A DNA stretch of 64,000 bases from Paracoccus denitrificans (GCA_003240735.1 QFNE01000007.1:62001-126000); one strand, 5' to 3'; counted from the stretch's first letter, positions 38,163-47,133 are shown. The notes: generated by a model from the letters alone, not told the origin. Made by a program: numbers and translations.

Positions 38163-38959
38163 TGCGGGCGACGGTCCTTGGCTGCGGTTCATCCGGAGGG
38201 GTGCCGCGGATCGGGGATCGATGGGGGGAATGCAACCCGGACAACCCGAAGAACCGCCGCCGCCGCTGCTCGCTTCTGGTTCAGCGATTTGGTCCGGATG
38301 GAATGACGCAGGTTCTGATCGACACCGGGCCGGATATGGTGCCCCAGCTTCTTGATGCGGGGGTCAGCGTTCTGGATGCGGTGGTCTGGACGCACCCCCA
38401 CGCCGATCATGTCCACGGCATCGACGACCTGCGGCAAGTTGTTCTGAACCGTGGCGCGATGTTGCCGGGATACGCCGACGACTTCACGACACAATCGCTG
38501 ATCGAGCGGTTCGGGTATGTCTTCGAAACACCTGAAGGGTCGAACTATCCCCCCATCGTTGACTTGCACCTGATCGACGGCCCGATGGTCGTGGACGGTG
38601 CCGGCGGGCAGGTCGTGCTGACCCCCTTCACGGTCGATCACGGAGGCATCCCGGCGCTGGGTTTTCGTATCGGGTCCGACAGCAGCGGCTCGCTGGTCTA
38701 TCTGCCCGACGTGCTGACCATTCCGGACGCGGCGTGGCCCGCGATCATGGATGCAGATGTCTTCATCTGTGACGGACTGCGTCGCACGCCCCACCCTAGC
38801 CACGCGCACCTGTCGCAGGCGGTTGACTGGATCAACCAAAGCTGCGCCGCACGGGGCGTCATCACCAACATGCACATCGATCTGGATTATGACGACGTGA
38901 TGGGCGAGACGCCCGACCACATCGTGCCGGCCTTCGACGGGATGGAGATCGAGTTTTGA
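38162..38959 (+). CDS. MBL-fold metallo-hydrolase (PhnP-like)
   Basis: A metallo-beta-lactamase fold protein of 265 residues, close to PhnP/tRNase Z-like phosphodiesterases. LGCGSSGGVPRIG at the start, a metal motif THPHADHVHG and the later VDHGG and MHIDLDYD blocks are characteristic. The run tatD-MBL is a frequent pair and this protein is often annotated as a phosphoribosyl cyclic phosphodiesterase homologue, but no phn genes are nearby. It overlaps the following AEC gene by four bases. Confidence 0.85.
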   Translation: MRATVLGCGSSGGVPRIGDRWGECNPDNPKNRRRRCSLLVQRFGPDGMTQVLIDTGPDMVPQLLDAGVSVLDAVVWTHPHADHVHGIDDLRQVVLNRGAMLPGYADDFTTQSLIERFGYVFETPEGSNYPPIVDLHLIDGPMVVDGAGGQVVLTPFTVDHGGIPALGFRIGSDSSGSLVYLPDVLTIPDAAWPAIMDADVFICDGLRRTPHPSHAHLSQAVDWINQSCAARGVITNMHIDLDYDDVMGETPDHIVPAFDGMEIEF

Positions 38960-39900
38960 CGGTTCTTTTTACGGTCATTCTGCCGGTCTTTCTGGTCCTC
39001 GGGTACGGCTACATCGTCGCATGGCGGGGCATGCTGACCGAACAGGCCATCGACTCGCTCATGCGGTTTGCGCAGAACTTCGCGGTGCCAGTGCTGCTGT
39101 TTCTGCAGGTCGCGCGGCTGGACCTGGCAACGAATTTCAACCCGTGGATGTGGCTGTCGTTCTATACCGGGGCGTTCGTCTGCTTCTTCATCGCGTGGTT
39201 CGGATCGCTGCGGTTTCTGGGACGGACGCCCGAGGATGCCGTGGCAATCGGCTTCTGCGCGTTCTTTTCGAACTCGCTTCTGCTGGGTGTCCCGATCATG
39301 GAGCGTGCGTACGGTCCTGACGCGCTGGCCGGCAACATCGCAATCATCGCGATCCATTCGCCGCTTCTTTACACCTTCGGCATCACGGTGATGGAGGTGA
39401 CGCGCGCGCGCGGCCAAAGCATGTCGGCCCGCCGCATCGCCGGACGCGCACTGTCGGGTGTGCTGCACACGCCGCTGATCATCGGCATTCTGTGCGGCGC
39501 GGTCATGAACTTGCTGCTGCGCGCCGGTCTGGTGATGCCGGACGCATTCTGGGACGCCGCGGACATGATGGCACGCGCGGCGCTGCCGGTGGCACTGTTC
39601 GGACTGGGCGGCGTCCTTTTCCGCTATCGTCCGTCGGGTGACACGTCGGCCATCGTGCTCTGCTGCGTGTGTTCGCTGGTGATTCACCCGGTCATCACCT
39701 ACGGGCTGGGGATGGCCTTCGGGCTGTCGACCAACGCGCTGCGTTCTTCCGTCATCACGGCCAGCATGGCACCGGGGGTGAACGCTTACTTGTTTTCGGC
39801 GATCTACGGCACCGCAAAGCGGGTGACAGCGTCGGTCGTCCTGATCTCGACCGCGCTGTCGATGCTGACCATCTGGTTCTGGATCAGCATCCTGCCGTGA
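38956..39900 (+). CDS. AEC (auxin efflux carrier) family transporter
   Basis: A 314-residue inner-membrane protein with about ten helices. It starts LFTVILPVFLVLGYGYIVA, and the FSNSLLLGVPIMERAYG segment in the fourth helix region is the AEC hallmark. It starts with TTG overlapping the previous stop (TTGA), so it is translationally coupled to the MBL gene. Family members move malonate, malate or other organic acids in bacteria; the substrate here is open. It converges on the ABC operon with 6 bp between stops. Confidence 0.85.
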   Translation: MTVLFTVILPVFLVLGYGYIVAWRGMLTEQAIDSLMRFAQNFAVPVLLFLQVARLDLATNFNPWMWLSFYTGAFVCFFIAWFGSLRFLGRTPEDAVAIGFCAFFSNSLLLGVPIMERAYGPDALAGNIAIIAIHSPLLYTFGITVMEVTRARGQSMSARRIAGRALSGVLHTPLIIGILCGAVMNLLLRAGLVMPDAFWDAADMMARAALPVALFGLGGVLFRYRPSGDTSAIVLCCVCSLVIHPVITYGLGMAFGLSTNALRSSVITASMAPGVNAYLFSAIYGTAKRVTASVVLISTALSMLTIWFWISILP

Positions 39901-39906
39901 CCCCGT

Positions 39907-40860
39907 TCAGGACGGGGTCAGGCCGCGAATACGCTCACCCCGGCGACGCAACATCTCGACCGTCGCCAAAAGCAGGATCGAGAAGATCACGAGCAGCGTG
40001 GCAACTGCCAGAATGGCCGGGCTGATCTGCTCTCGGATCCCGTTCCACATCTGGCGGGGGATTGTCTGCTGGTCAGGACCCGCGATGAACAGCACCGCGA
40101 CGACTTCGTCGAATGAGGTCACGAACGCGAACAGCGCGCCCGAAATCACACCCGGCAAGATCAGCGGCATGATCACCTTGAAGAACGTCCGCCGCGGGCT
40201 TGCACCCAGGGACGCAGCCGCGCGGGCCAATGACTGGTCGAACCCGATCAGCGTGGCCGTGACCGTGATGATGACGAACGGAATGCCCAGCATGGCGTGG
40301 GCCATGATCACACCTACATAAGTCCCGGCCAACCTGCCGCAACTGGGGTTAAAGCCAAACCACGTCAGAATCTCGCACGGGTTCGAGTAGAAGAAGAACA
40401 TCCCCGTTGCGGTGATGATGATCGGCACAATCATCGGCGAAATCAGGATCGCCATAATCGCGCGGCGGAACGGCATTTCGGGCCGGGACAGACCCAATGC
40501 CGCCAACGTACCCAGAACAGTCGCGAGGATCGTCGAGAAGAAGCCGATGATGAGCGAGTTCTTGGCTGCGTTCACCCATTTGGCGTTCTGCCAGACATCC
40601 ATCCACCAGTTCCAGTCGCGCGGCGCGTCCGAACGCACCATCCCGAAGGTCAGCAGGCTGTCATACCAGCGCAGCGAGTATCCTTCGGGATCAAACGACA
40701 GCATCTTGTCGGTGAAGGTAAAGTACGGCTCGACGTTGAAGGACAGCGGGATCACCACGATGATCGGCGCAATCAGGAAAAAGAAGATCGCCGCGCAGAT
40801 CACCAGATAGGTCCAATGCCAGATCTTCTCCAGCGGTGATGCATAGGTCGGAAGTGCCAT
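39907..40860 (-). CDS. ABC transporter permease, PotC/PotI-like (second permease)
   Basis: Inner-membrane permease of 317 residues for a spermidine/putrescine-type importer. About six helices are present, with the EAA loop near ARAAASLGASPRRTFFKVIMPLILPG, which contacts the ATPase. There is an extra periplasmic segment after the first helix (about 35 residues more than E. coli PotC), and one conspicuous Cys pair (NPCEILTWFGFNPSCG). It is the last gene of the operon, 4 bp after the first permease. Confidence 0.88.
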   Translation of the reverse strand: MALPTYASPLEKIWHWTYLVICAAIFFFLIAPIIVVIPLSFNVEPYFTFTDKMLSFDPEGYSLRWYDSLLTFGMVRSDAPRDWNWWMDVWQNAKWVNAAKNSLIIGFFSTILATVLGTLAALGLSRPEMPFRRAIMAILISPMIVPIIITATGMFFFYSNPCEILTWFGFNPSCGRLAGTYVGVIMAHAMLGIPFVIITVTATLIGFDQSLARAAASLGASPRRTFFKVIMPLILPGVISGALFAFVTSFDEVVAVLFIAGPDQQTIPRQMWNGIREQISPAILAVATLLVIFSILLLATVEMLRRRGERIRGLTPS

Positions 40861-40864
40861 TGGA

Positions 40865-42175
40865 TTACCCCAGTTTCAGATTGTCGACGCCGACAAGACG
40901 GTCATAGAGCCAGTAGAGGATCAGCACCCCGGCCAGCAGAAGCGAGGCCAGTGCAGCCGCCAGCGACCAGTTCAGCGTGCTCGTCATGTGCATGGCGATC
41001 ATGTTGGAAATCAGCTGTCCGGACGATCCACCGACCAGCGCTGGCGTGATGTAGTAGCCCACAGCCAGGATGAAGACCAAAAGCGCCCCTGCCCCCAACC
41101 CCGGCAATGTTTGCGGGAAATAGACCCGGCGGAACGCAGTCCAGCTGGTCGCGCCAAGGCTGCGCGCCGCGCGGACATAGCTGGGGTTGATCGTGCGCAT
41201 CACCGAATACAGCGGCAGGATCATGAACGGCAGCAGAATATGCGTCATCGCGATGATCGTGCCGGTCTGGTTATAGATCATCTGAAGCCGCTGGTTGTCG
41301 CTGATGATGTGCGCCCAGACCAGAATGTCGTTGATGACACCCTGCTGCTGCAGCAGCACCATCCACGCGGTCGTTCGCACCAGAAGCGATGTCCAGAACG
41401 GCAGCAGCACAAGGATCATCAGCAGGTTCGATTTGCGCGTGGGCAGCGTCGCCAGCAGATGCGCGATCGGAAAGCCAAGGACGAACGTCAGCGCGGTGAT
41501 GGTCAAGGACAGCCAGAACGTTCGTTCGAACAAGGTGATATAGATCTGCTGGCCCTCGGGGGCGCGAACGATATCGCCTTCGGCGTCGCGCCGACGGTCA
41601 ACGGCCGCCAGATAGAAGTTGCCGGTGACAGCACTTGCGGCACCGCGCATGGCGCCCCAGATCGCCGGATCGCCCCACTTCGGGTCGGCGGCGATCAGGG
41701 TTTCCTTGAAGGGCGGCTGCCAGTCATCACCACGCGCCTTGCGACCCGTGGCCGTGAACAGCGACCGGGTACCCGGCGCGTCATAGTTGATACGCGTGCC
41801 GACCGCCCCGATGGTACGCGCCTCGGCCGAGGCCTTGATGTCAGCTGCAAGCGCGGCATAGGCGGCCTCGTCAGGCGCGACGCCGGGATGTTCGGCGAAC
41901 CATGCGCTGACTTCGGGCATGTTGGCCGAAAACGCGGGGTTATAGGCGGACCGCTGCAACATCTGGCCGATGGGCACGACGAAGGTCAGCAGAACGAACA
42001 CCAGCAGTGGCAGGACCAACAGAAACGCCCGGCGTCGTGCGCGCCCCTTGCTACGCGACAGCGCGCGGGTCAGCAGGCGTCCGTCCGCCGTCCGCAACGG
42101 ACCGCTTGGCGCGACGGGTGTCGCGCCGGTTGCGCCGGTGACAACGGCGGCATGAGGGTCAAGCGCGGTGGGCAT
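40865..42175 (-). CDS. ABC transporter permease, PotB/PotH-like with a large periplasmic insert
   Basis: First permease of the operon, 436 residues against about 280-320 for E. coli PotB/PotH. The EAA loop is AARSLGATSWTAFRRVYFPQTLPG. The extra length is an about 50-residue hydrophilic N-terminus plus a roughly 130-residue loop between helix 1 (FLLVLPLLVFVLLTF) and helix 2. That loop carries Ala/Asp-rich helices and should face the periplasm, where the binding proteins dock. It is followed by the second permease after 4 bp. The insert is known from some alphaproteobacterial homologues, but its role is not. Confidence 0.87.
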   Translation of the reverse strand: MPTALDPHAAVVTGATGATPVAPSGPLRTADGRLLTRALSRSKGRARRRAFLLVLPLLVFVLLTFVVPIGQMLQRSAYNPAFSANMPEVSAWFAEHPGVAPDEAAYAALAADIKASAEARTIGAVGTRINYDAPGTRSLFTATGRKARGDDWQPPFKETLIAADPKWGDPAIWGAMRGAASAVTGNFYLAAVDRRRDAEGDIVRAPEGQQIYITLFERTFWLSLTITALTFVLGFPIAHLLATLPTRKSNLLMILVLLPFWTSLLVRTTAWMVLLQQQGVINDILVWAHIISDNQRLQMIYNQTGTIIAMTHILLPFMILPLYSVMRTINPSYVRAARSLGATSWTAFRRVYFPQTLPGLGAGALLVFILAVGYYITPALVGGSSGQLISNMIAMHMTSTLNWSLAAALASLLLAGVLILYWLYDRLVGVDNLKLG

Positions 42176-42238
42176 GGTGTGTCCGTTCCTTGTTCGTCAG
42201 GTCGTAACTCGCGGTGGTCACCGTTGCGCGACGGGGCA

Positions 42239-43321
42239 TCATCCGCCCACCAGCCACGCGTTGAAACGATCCCGCAGGGTGGTTTCGTGATCGGCCCAGA
42301 ACTCTGGCTGGACCAACAAGGCATTTTTCATATTTTCAGGTGCCGTGGGCAGGTGCGGTGCGACGTCCGTTTTGCCGTCACCCGCAAACTTGCCGACCAG
42401 CGCCAGCGATGACCGGCGCGGAGGGCCATAGGGAAGCTCTTCGGCGACCTTTGCGAGCGCATCGGTCGTCGTCGTCCATCTGAGGAAGGCGCGCGCATCG
42501 GCCAGATGTGGCGCGCCTTTAGGTATGACCCAGCCTTCTACCTCGTACATCTGGCCGTCCCAGATGGTGTGGAAATCCTTGCCGTCGACGACGCTCGCCT
42601 TGAAGACGCGCCCGCTATAGGCTTGGGTCATGGCGACCTCGCCGTCGGCCAGCAGCTGGATGGCCTGCGCCCCGGATTCCCACCATATGATATCGCCGCG
42701 AATCTGGTCCAGCTTGGCCAGCGCCCGCTCCATGCCGGCGGGCGTGGACAGCATGGGATAGACCTCGGCGGCCGGGACGCCGTCACCCAGCAGCGCCAGC
42801 TCCATCGTGAATTCGGGCGTCTTTCCCAGACCACGTTTGCCCGGAAAGCGTTTGGTGTCGAAAAAATCAGCTGCCGTCTTGGGTTGGTCGGCACCCGTCC
42901 GCGCCGCATCAAAGGCGATGACGGTCGAATAAATGTCGGTCGCGACGAAACAATCGCCAAGCGCGCCCGGCAGAAAGTCGTCCTTGGCGGGTGTCCCGTC
43001 GGGCGCTGGCGCCAGATCGTCCGGATCGAGGGGAATGACCAGCCCTTCGTCGCAGAACCGCAGCGCATCACCTGCGCCGACGCTGGCCAGATCGGTGGTG
43101 ACATTCCCTGCCTCGACCTGCGCCTTGAGGGGTGTGGGCGGATCATCCGAGTCGATCAGATTTACCTTCACCCCGGTTTCCAACTGGAACGGGCGCGCAA
43201 ATGCGGCCGCCTGCGCCTCGGTGAAATCGCCGCCCCAGGTGATCACGTTCAGCGCACGCTCGGCCGCAAGGGCTGGGACGCCGATCAGGCAGGCAGAGGT
43301 GATCAGAAGAACAGATCGCAT
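42239..43321 (-). CDS. Polyamine-type ABC substrate-binding protein, copy 1 (permease-proximal)
   Basis: Periplasmic binding protein of 360 residues with a signal peptide (MRSVLLITSACLIGVPALAAE). It belongs to the PotD/PotF-type extracellular solute-binding family 1/8 and is paralogous to the next two genes: shared blocks include the CDEG, WWESGAQ, QLLADGEV and RFNAWL motifs. It diverges most from the other two (for example AIQ replaces PPQ after GAQ). Two conserved Cys, in RFCDEG and GDCFVATD, could form a disulfide. The ligand may be a polyamine or another cationic compound. Confidence 0.87.
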   Translation of the reverse strand: MRSVLLITSACLIGVPALAAERALNVITWGGDFTEAQAAAFARPFQLETGVKVNLIDSDDPPTPLKAQVEAGNVTTDLASVGAGDALRFCDEGLVIPLDPDDLAPAPDGTPAKDDFLPGALGDCFVATDIYSTVIAFDAARTGADQPKTAADFFDTKRFPGKRGLGKTPEFTMELALLGDGVPAAEVYPMLSTPAGMERALAKLDQIRGDIIWWESGAQAIQLLADGEVAMTQAYSGRVFKASVVDGKDFHTIWDGQMYEVEGWVIPKGAPHLADARAFLRWTTTTDALAKVAEELPYGPPRRSSLALVGKFAGDGKTDVAPHLPTAPENMKNALLVQPEFWADHETTLRDRFNAWLVGG

Positions 43322-43345
43322 CGGGGCTTTCGGCTGGATCGCGGA

Positions 43346-43381
43346 CGGAAAAGAGGCGGTGGCAAGGGAATCGCCACCGCC
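43346..43381 (-). terminator. Intercistronic terminator/attenuator between binding-protein copies 2 and 1
   Basis: On the minus strand a perfect 9-bp stem GGCGGTGGC / GCCACCGCC with a 9-base loop is followed by TCTTTTCC. It lies within the operon, just after the stop of copy 2 (43390), and would reduce transcription into copy 1 and the permeases. Confidence 0.75.
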
Positions 43382-43389
43382 CGTGCTGC

Positions 43390-44469
43390 TTACTGGGCAA
43401 GCCAGGCGTTGAAGCGCTCGGTCAGCTCTGCGTTGTGATCGGCCCAGAACTCCGGGTCGTCATAGACGGCAGTCTTCACATGCTCGGGGTCGGTCGGCAT
43501 GTGCGGGGCCATGTCGGTGACGCCGTCCTGATACTTGCCGATCAGCGCGTTCGACGACTTCCGAGCCGGACCATAGCTGATCCATTTGGCTTGGGCGGCC
43601 AGCTGTTCCGTCGCGGTGGCGAACTTCAGATACTCCATCGCGGCTTCCGGGTTCGGCGCGTCCTTGGGAATGACAAAGACGTTCATGTCCAGATACTGGC
43701 CGTCCCAGATGACGCCGAACGGCTTCTTCTCGGACACGATGGCGTCGAAGATGCGGCCGTTGAAGACCGTGGTCATCGTCACTTCGCCGTCAGCCAGCAG
43801 CTGCGGCGGCTGCGCGCCGGCTTCCCACCAGACGGTGTCCTTCTTGATCGTGTCCAGTTTTGCGAACGCGCGATCAACGCCCTCGGGCGTCGCCAGCGTA
43901 TCAAAGATCTGGTCGGGCGGGACGCCATCCGCGATCAGCGCGAGATACAACGTGCGCTTGGGGTTCTTGGGAAGCGCGCGCTTGCCCGGGAACTTCTGCG
44001 TATCGAAGAAGTCGGCGGCGGTGGTGGGTGCGCCGTTCGGGAACTTGGTTTCGTCATACGCGATGACAGTGCCCCAGACGATGTTGGCCACGGCGCAGTC
44101 GCGCAGGCCACCGGGCAGGAAGTCATCGACCGCCGGGGTTCCGTCAGGCGCGGGCGGCAGCGTAGCGGGGTCGATTTCCACCAAGGCACCTTCGTCGCAC
44201 AGGCGGATGGCCGGCGCCACTTCAATGTCGAACACGTCGCCGGTCACGTTCCCGGCCGCGATCTGTGCAGTCAACGGCACCTGCGGATCGTCCGAGTCGA
44301 CCATGTTAACCTTGATTCCGGTCTTCGCCTCGAACGGCTTGTTGTAAGCCTCGACTTCGGATTTTGAGTACGCGCCACCCCACGATTCAAGGTTGATCGA
44401 TTTGGTCTGCGCCTGCGCGCCAGCGGCAATCCCGACCAGCGCAGTCGTCAGAATAAGCATCTTTTTCAT
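43390..44469 (-). CDS. Polyamine-type ABC substrate-binding protein, copy 2
   Basis: A second periplasmic binding protein, 359 residues, with a signal peptide (MKKMLILTTALVGIAAGAQA). It shares FEAKTGIKV, WWEAGAQPPQLLADGEV, FNGRIFDA and ERFNAWL with copy 3, so the two arose by duplication. It keeps the Cys pair (RLCDEG, RDCAVAN). Differences cluster in likely ligand-facing segments (NIVWGTVIAYD against DVYSMVIAYD), hinting at different ligands or affinities. The ATG at 44469 begins the signal peptide; upstream residues are not part of it. Confidence 0.87.
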   Translation of the reverse strand: MKKMLILTTALVGIAAGAQAQTKSINLESWGGAYSKSEVEAYNKPFEAKTGIKVNMVDSDDPQVPLTAQIAAGNVTGDVFDIEVAPAIRLCDEGALVEIDPATLPPAPDGTPAVDDFLPGGLRDCAVANIVWGTVIAYDETKFPNGAPTTAADFFDTQKFPGKRALPKNPKRTLYLALIADGVPPDQIFDTLATPEGVDRAFAKLDTIKKDTVWWEAGAQPPQLLADGEVTMTTVFNGRIFDAIVSEKKPFGVIWDGQYLDMNVFVIPKDAPNPEAAMEYLKFATATEQLAAQAKWISYGPARKSSNALIGKYQDGVTDMAPHMPTDPEHVKTAVYDDPEFWADHNAELTERFNAWLAQ

Positions 44470-44537
44470 GACAGCAGTCTCCCTGTTGCTGTGATGGCCT
44501 TGGCCGTCTTGCTGCGGCGGAGGGCCGTGCGTTCCGG

Positions 44538-44562
44538 GCGGCATGACACCTTGTCACGCCGC
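44538..44562 (-). other. Stem-loop between binding-protein copies 3 and 2
   Basis: GCGGC-A-TGACA / TGTCA-C-GCCGC with a 3-base loop: ten base pairs around one mismatch. There is no T-run, so it is more likely an mRNA-stabilising or processing element than a terminator. It sits in the 115-bp gap between two genes of the operon. Confidence 0.55.
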
Positions 44563-44584
44563 ACCGGGGGTCATGGACGTGATA

Positions 44585-45664
44585 TCAGCTGGCCAGCCAG
44601 GCGTTGAAACGCTCGCTCAGCTCACCGTCGTGGTCGACCCAGAAGTCAAGGTTCGAGGCGATGCCCTTCTCTATGTTCTCGGGCGCGGTCGGCAGGTTCG
44701 GACCCATCGGGACGTCCTTACCGGCGACGTTACCGACGAGGCTGGCCGACGACTTGCGCGGCGGGCCATAGCTGATCTGTTCCGCGGCCTTGGCGAGCTG
44801 GGCAGCCTCGGTCGAGAACTTGATGTACTCCAAAGCATTGTCCCTGTTCGGACCGCCTTTGGGCATCACCCAGCCTTCCATTTCATAGATCTGGCCGTCC
44901 CACAGGATGTCGAAGGGCTTGCCTTGCACGACCGACGCATCGAAGATCCGGCCGTTGAAGGCATAAGCCATCGTCACCTCACCATCCGCGAGCAGTTGCG
45001 GCGGCTGTGCGCCCGCTTCCCACCAGATGACGTCCTTCTTGATCGTGTCGAGTTTCTTGAACGCGCGATCGACACCTTCGGGCGTCGAGAGCGTGTCGTA
45101 AACCTCAGCCGCCGGCACGCCATCGGCCATCAGCGCCAGCTCAAGGTTGAACTTGGCGCCCTTGCGCATCGTACGCTTGCCCGGGAACTTGGCAGTGTCA
45201 AAGAAGTCAGCAGGTGAAGCCGGTTTCGCCCCGTCAAACTTGGTGTTGTCGTAGGCGATGACCATCGAATAGACGTCTGTTGCGACGAAACAGTCGGTCA
45301 GCGCGCCTTCGATGAAGTCCTCGGCCGCGGGCGTGCCGTCAGCCCCGGGCGCCAGAATGCTGGCATCGATGGTTTCCAGCGCGCCTTCGTCGCACAGACG
45401 GACCGCGTCGGCATATTCGACCGACGCGACGTCGGCGGTGACGTTGCCCGCCTCGACCATGGCCTTGATCGGGGTTGCGGGGTTGTCGGCGTCGGAAACG
45501 ACCACCTTGATCCCGGTTTTCGCCTCGAACGGGGCGTTATAGGCGATGGCGTGCGACTGGCCGTAAGCCCCGCCCCAATCGGTCACGTTCACGACCTTGT
45601 CCTGCGCCCCGGCGGTGCCGGCGACCAGCAGTGCCGCCGTGGTGGCAAGCAGCATCTTCTTCAT
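44585..45664 (-). CDS. Polyamine-type ABC substrate-binding protein, copy 3 (ATPase-proximal)
   Basis: The first of the three binding proteins in transcription order, 359 residues, signal peptide MKKMLLATTAALLVAGTAGAQ. Family signs: NVTDWGGAYGQS near the start, KFPGKRTMRKGAKFNLELALMADGV, WWEAGAQPPQLLADGEVTMAYAF and the closing ERFNAWLAS. The Cys pair is kept (RLCDEG, TDCFVATD). It lies 22 bp after the ATPase gene, so it is probably the most strongly expressed receptor, given the hairpins that follow it. Confidence 0.88.
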   Translation of the reverse strand: MKKMLLATTAALLVAGTAGAQDKVVNVTDWGGAYGQSHAIAYNAPFEAKTGIKVVVSDADNPATPIKAMVEAGNVTADVASVEYADAVRLCDEGALETIDASILAPGADGTPAAEDFIEGALTDCFVATDVYSMVIAYDNTKFDGAKPASPADFFDTAKFPGKRTMRKGAKFNLELALMADGVPAAEVYDTLSTPEGVDRAFKKLDTIKKDVIWWEAGAQPPQLLADGEVTMAYAFNGRIFDASVVQGKPFDILWDGQIYEMEGWVMPKGGPNRDNALEYIKFSTEAAQLAKAAEQISYGPPRKSSASLVGNVAGKDVPMGPNLPTAPENIEKGIASNLDFWVDHDGELSERFNAWLAS

Positions 45665-45686
45665 AAGTCAGCTCCCTGTTGAAAGA

Positions 45687-46793
45687 TCAGACCGGGTCCA
45701 GGGCGCGTGCGTCCTGGGGGTTCCAGCCAATGCGCACCCGTTGACCGGGCGTCAGTTTGGTTTGACCGATAGTGTTGCGGAACTTCATGACGAAGTCGTC
45801 CGACCCCGCCACGTTCAGCCGGGCCCGCAGGATATCACCCATATAGATCACGTCGCGCACTTCGGCGTCGATCGTGTGGGCACCTTCCGGCATCATTTCC
45901 GGTTTGAATTCAACCCGTTCGGGCCGGATCGACACCATCGTGTCCTGTCCGACCTCTCGGATGTTGACTGCAGTCGCGTCGATCATCTGGCCATTGGCGA
46001 GCTTGACCAGCGCACGGTCGCCGTCCAACCGCTCGATCCGACCCGGCAACCGGTTGTTTTCGCCGATGAAGCCCGCCACGAAGCTGTTCTCGGGTGCCTC
46101 GTACAACGCGGCCGGCGGGGCAAGTTGCTGGATGCGACCATCGTTGAAAACTGCAATGCGGTCCGACATGGTCAGTGCCTCGCCCTGATCATGCGTCACA
46201 TAGACGACTGTGATTCCAAGATTCTCGTGCAACGCCTTGATTTCATACTGCATATGTTCGCGCAGCTGTTTGTCCAGCGCGCCCAGCGGTTCGTCCATCA
46301 GGACCAGCTTGGGATCAAAGACGAGCGCCCGCGCCAGCGCGATGCGCTGCTGCTGCCCGCCCGACAGCTGTGCGGGCCGGCGATTGCGGAACTTGCCCAT
46401 CTGAACCATGTCCAGCGCGCGAATGATGCGGCTTTCACGTTCGGACTTGCTCATCCCTCGCACTTCCAGCGGGAAGGACAGGTTTTCACCTACCGTCATG
46501 TGCGGAAACAGCGCGTAGTTCTGAAACACCATACCGATGCCGCGCTTGTGGGGCGGCACGTCGTTGATGTTCTTTCCGTCCAGAAGAATGCGCCCGTTCG
46601 TCGCGGTCTCGAACCCCGCCAGCATCATCAGGCATGTCGTCTTGCCCGAACCGGAGGGCCCCAGCATCGTCAGGAATTCGCCCTTTCCGATGTTCAGGTT
46701 GAGGTCTTTGACGACAAGCGACTGCCCGTCATAGCTTTTCTGAACATGGTCGAATACGACGAAGCCATCCGGGCCGGTCACGGCAGCATTCAA
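45687..46793 (-). CDS. ABC transporter ATP-binding protein, PotA-like
   Basis: The ATPase of the importer, 368 residues. Walker A GPSGSGKTT, signature LSGGQQQRIALARAL, Walker B LVLMDEPLGALD and the switch His in VTHDQGEA are present; a C-terminal TOBE domain (from about residue 280) matches PotA/FbpC-type proteins. I choose the TTG at 46793 because AGGGGA lies seven bases before it; a TTG at 46811 would lie upstream of that site. It is the first gene of the six-gene operon. A promoter should lie in the 165 bp between it and the tRNA-Leu terminator, but I cannot pin it. Confidence 0.92.
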   Translation of the reverse strand: MNAAVTGPDGFVVFDHVQKSYDGQSLVVKDLNLNIGKGEFLTMLGPSGSGKTTCLMMLAGFETATNGRILLDGKNINDVPPHKRGIGMVFQNYALFPHMTVGENLSFPLEVRGMSKSERESRIIRALDMVQMGKFRNRRPAQLSGGQQQRIALARALVFDPKLVLMDEPLGALDKQLREHMQYEIKALHENLGITVVYVTHDQGEALTMSDRIAVFNDGRIQQLAPPAALYEAPENSFVAGFIGENNRLPGRIERLDGDRALVKLANGQMIDATAVNIREVGQDTMVSIRPERVEFKPEMMPEGAHTIDAEVRDVIYMGDILRARLNVAGSDDFVMKFRNTIGQTKLTPGQRVRIGWNPQDARALDPV

Positions 46794-46959
46794 AACACAA
46801 TCCCCTGTCAAAATGTGGCGCTTTTGTTCTTTTCGTTGCGCGTTGATGAAAGACTAAGCGTCCCGAGACGCGCTTGGCAACGCGATATTGCGACGTTTAC
46901 GACGAATGGATGCGACGCCTGCCATGGGGTCTGCCCACCAGTTCTTTGCCTAAGCATTG

Positions 46960-46993
46960 TGCAGAAAAGAAAAAGGACGCCCGAAGGCGTCCT
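46960..46993 (-). terminator. Terminator of tRNA-Leu
   Basis: On the minus strand AGGACGCC-TTCG-GGCGTCCT, an 8-bp stem with a stable UUCG tetraloop, followed by TTTTTCTTTTC. It starts two bases past the encoded CCA of tRNA-Leu. Confidence 0.9.
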
Positions 46994-46995
46994 GT

Positions 46996-47082
46996 TGGTG
47001 CGGTCGAAAAGACTCGAACTTTCACTCCGGTTAAGGAACAGCGACCTCAACGCTGCGCGTCTACCAATTCCGCCACGACCGC
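46996..47082 (-). tRNA. tRNA-Leu (anticodon GAG)
   Basis: An 87-base class II tRNA on the minus strand. Acceptor GCGGTCG/CGACCGC, D arm GGCGGAATTGGTAGACGC, anticodon stem CAGCG/CGCTG with loop TTGAGGT (anticodon GAG), a long variable arm, T loop GTTCGAGTC, and encoded CCA. It reads CTC/CTT. Confidence 0.95.
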
Positions 47083-47101
47083 ACGCCTGACAGGTGGCGC
47101 G

Positions 47102-47130
47102 TATCTAGATCAGCGCGCCGGACTTGAAAA
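47102..47130 (-). promoter_or_regulatory. Predicted promoter of tRNA-Leu
   Basis: Minus strand TTTTCA (47130-47125), 17-base spacer, TAGATA (47107-47102), 19 bp upstream of the mature 5' end. It begins only four bases past the metH stop. Confidence 0.5.
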
Positions 47131-47133
47131 GGC

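Noticed and set aside
46808..47050. An 80-codon minus-strand frame between the ABC operon and metH
   Set aside because: It runs through the tRNA-Leu gene and its terminator, so it is not a plausible protein gene.
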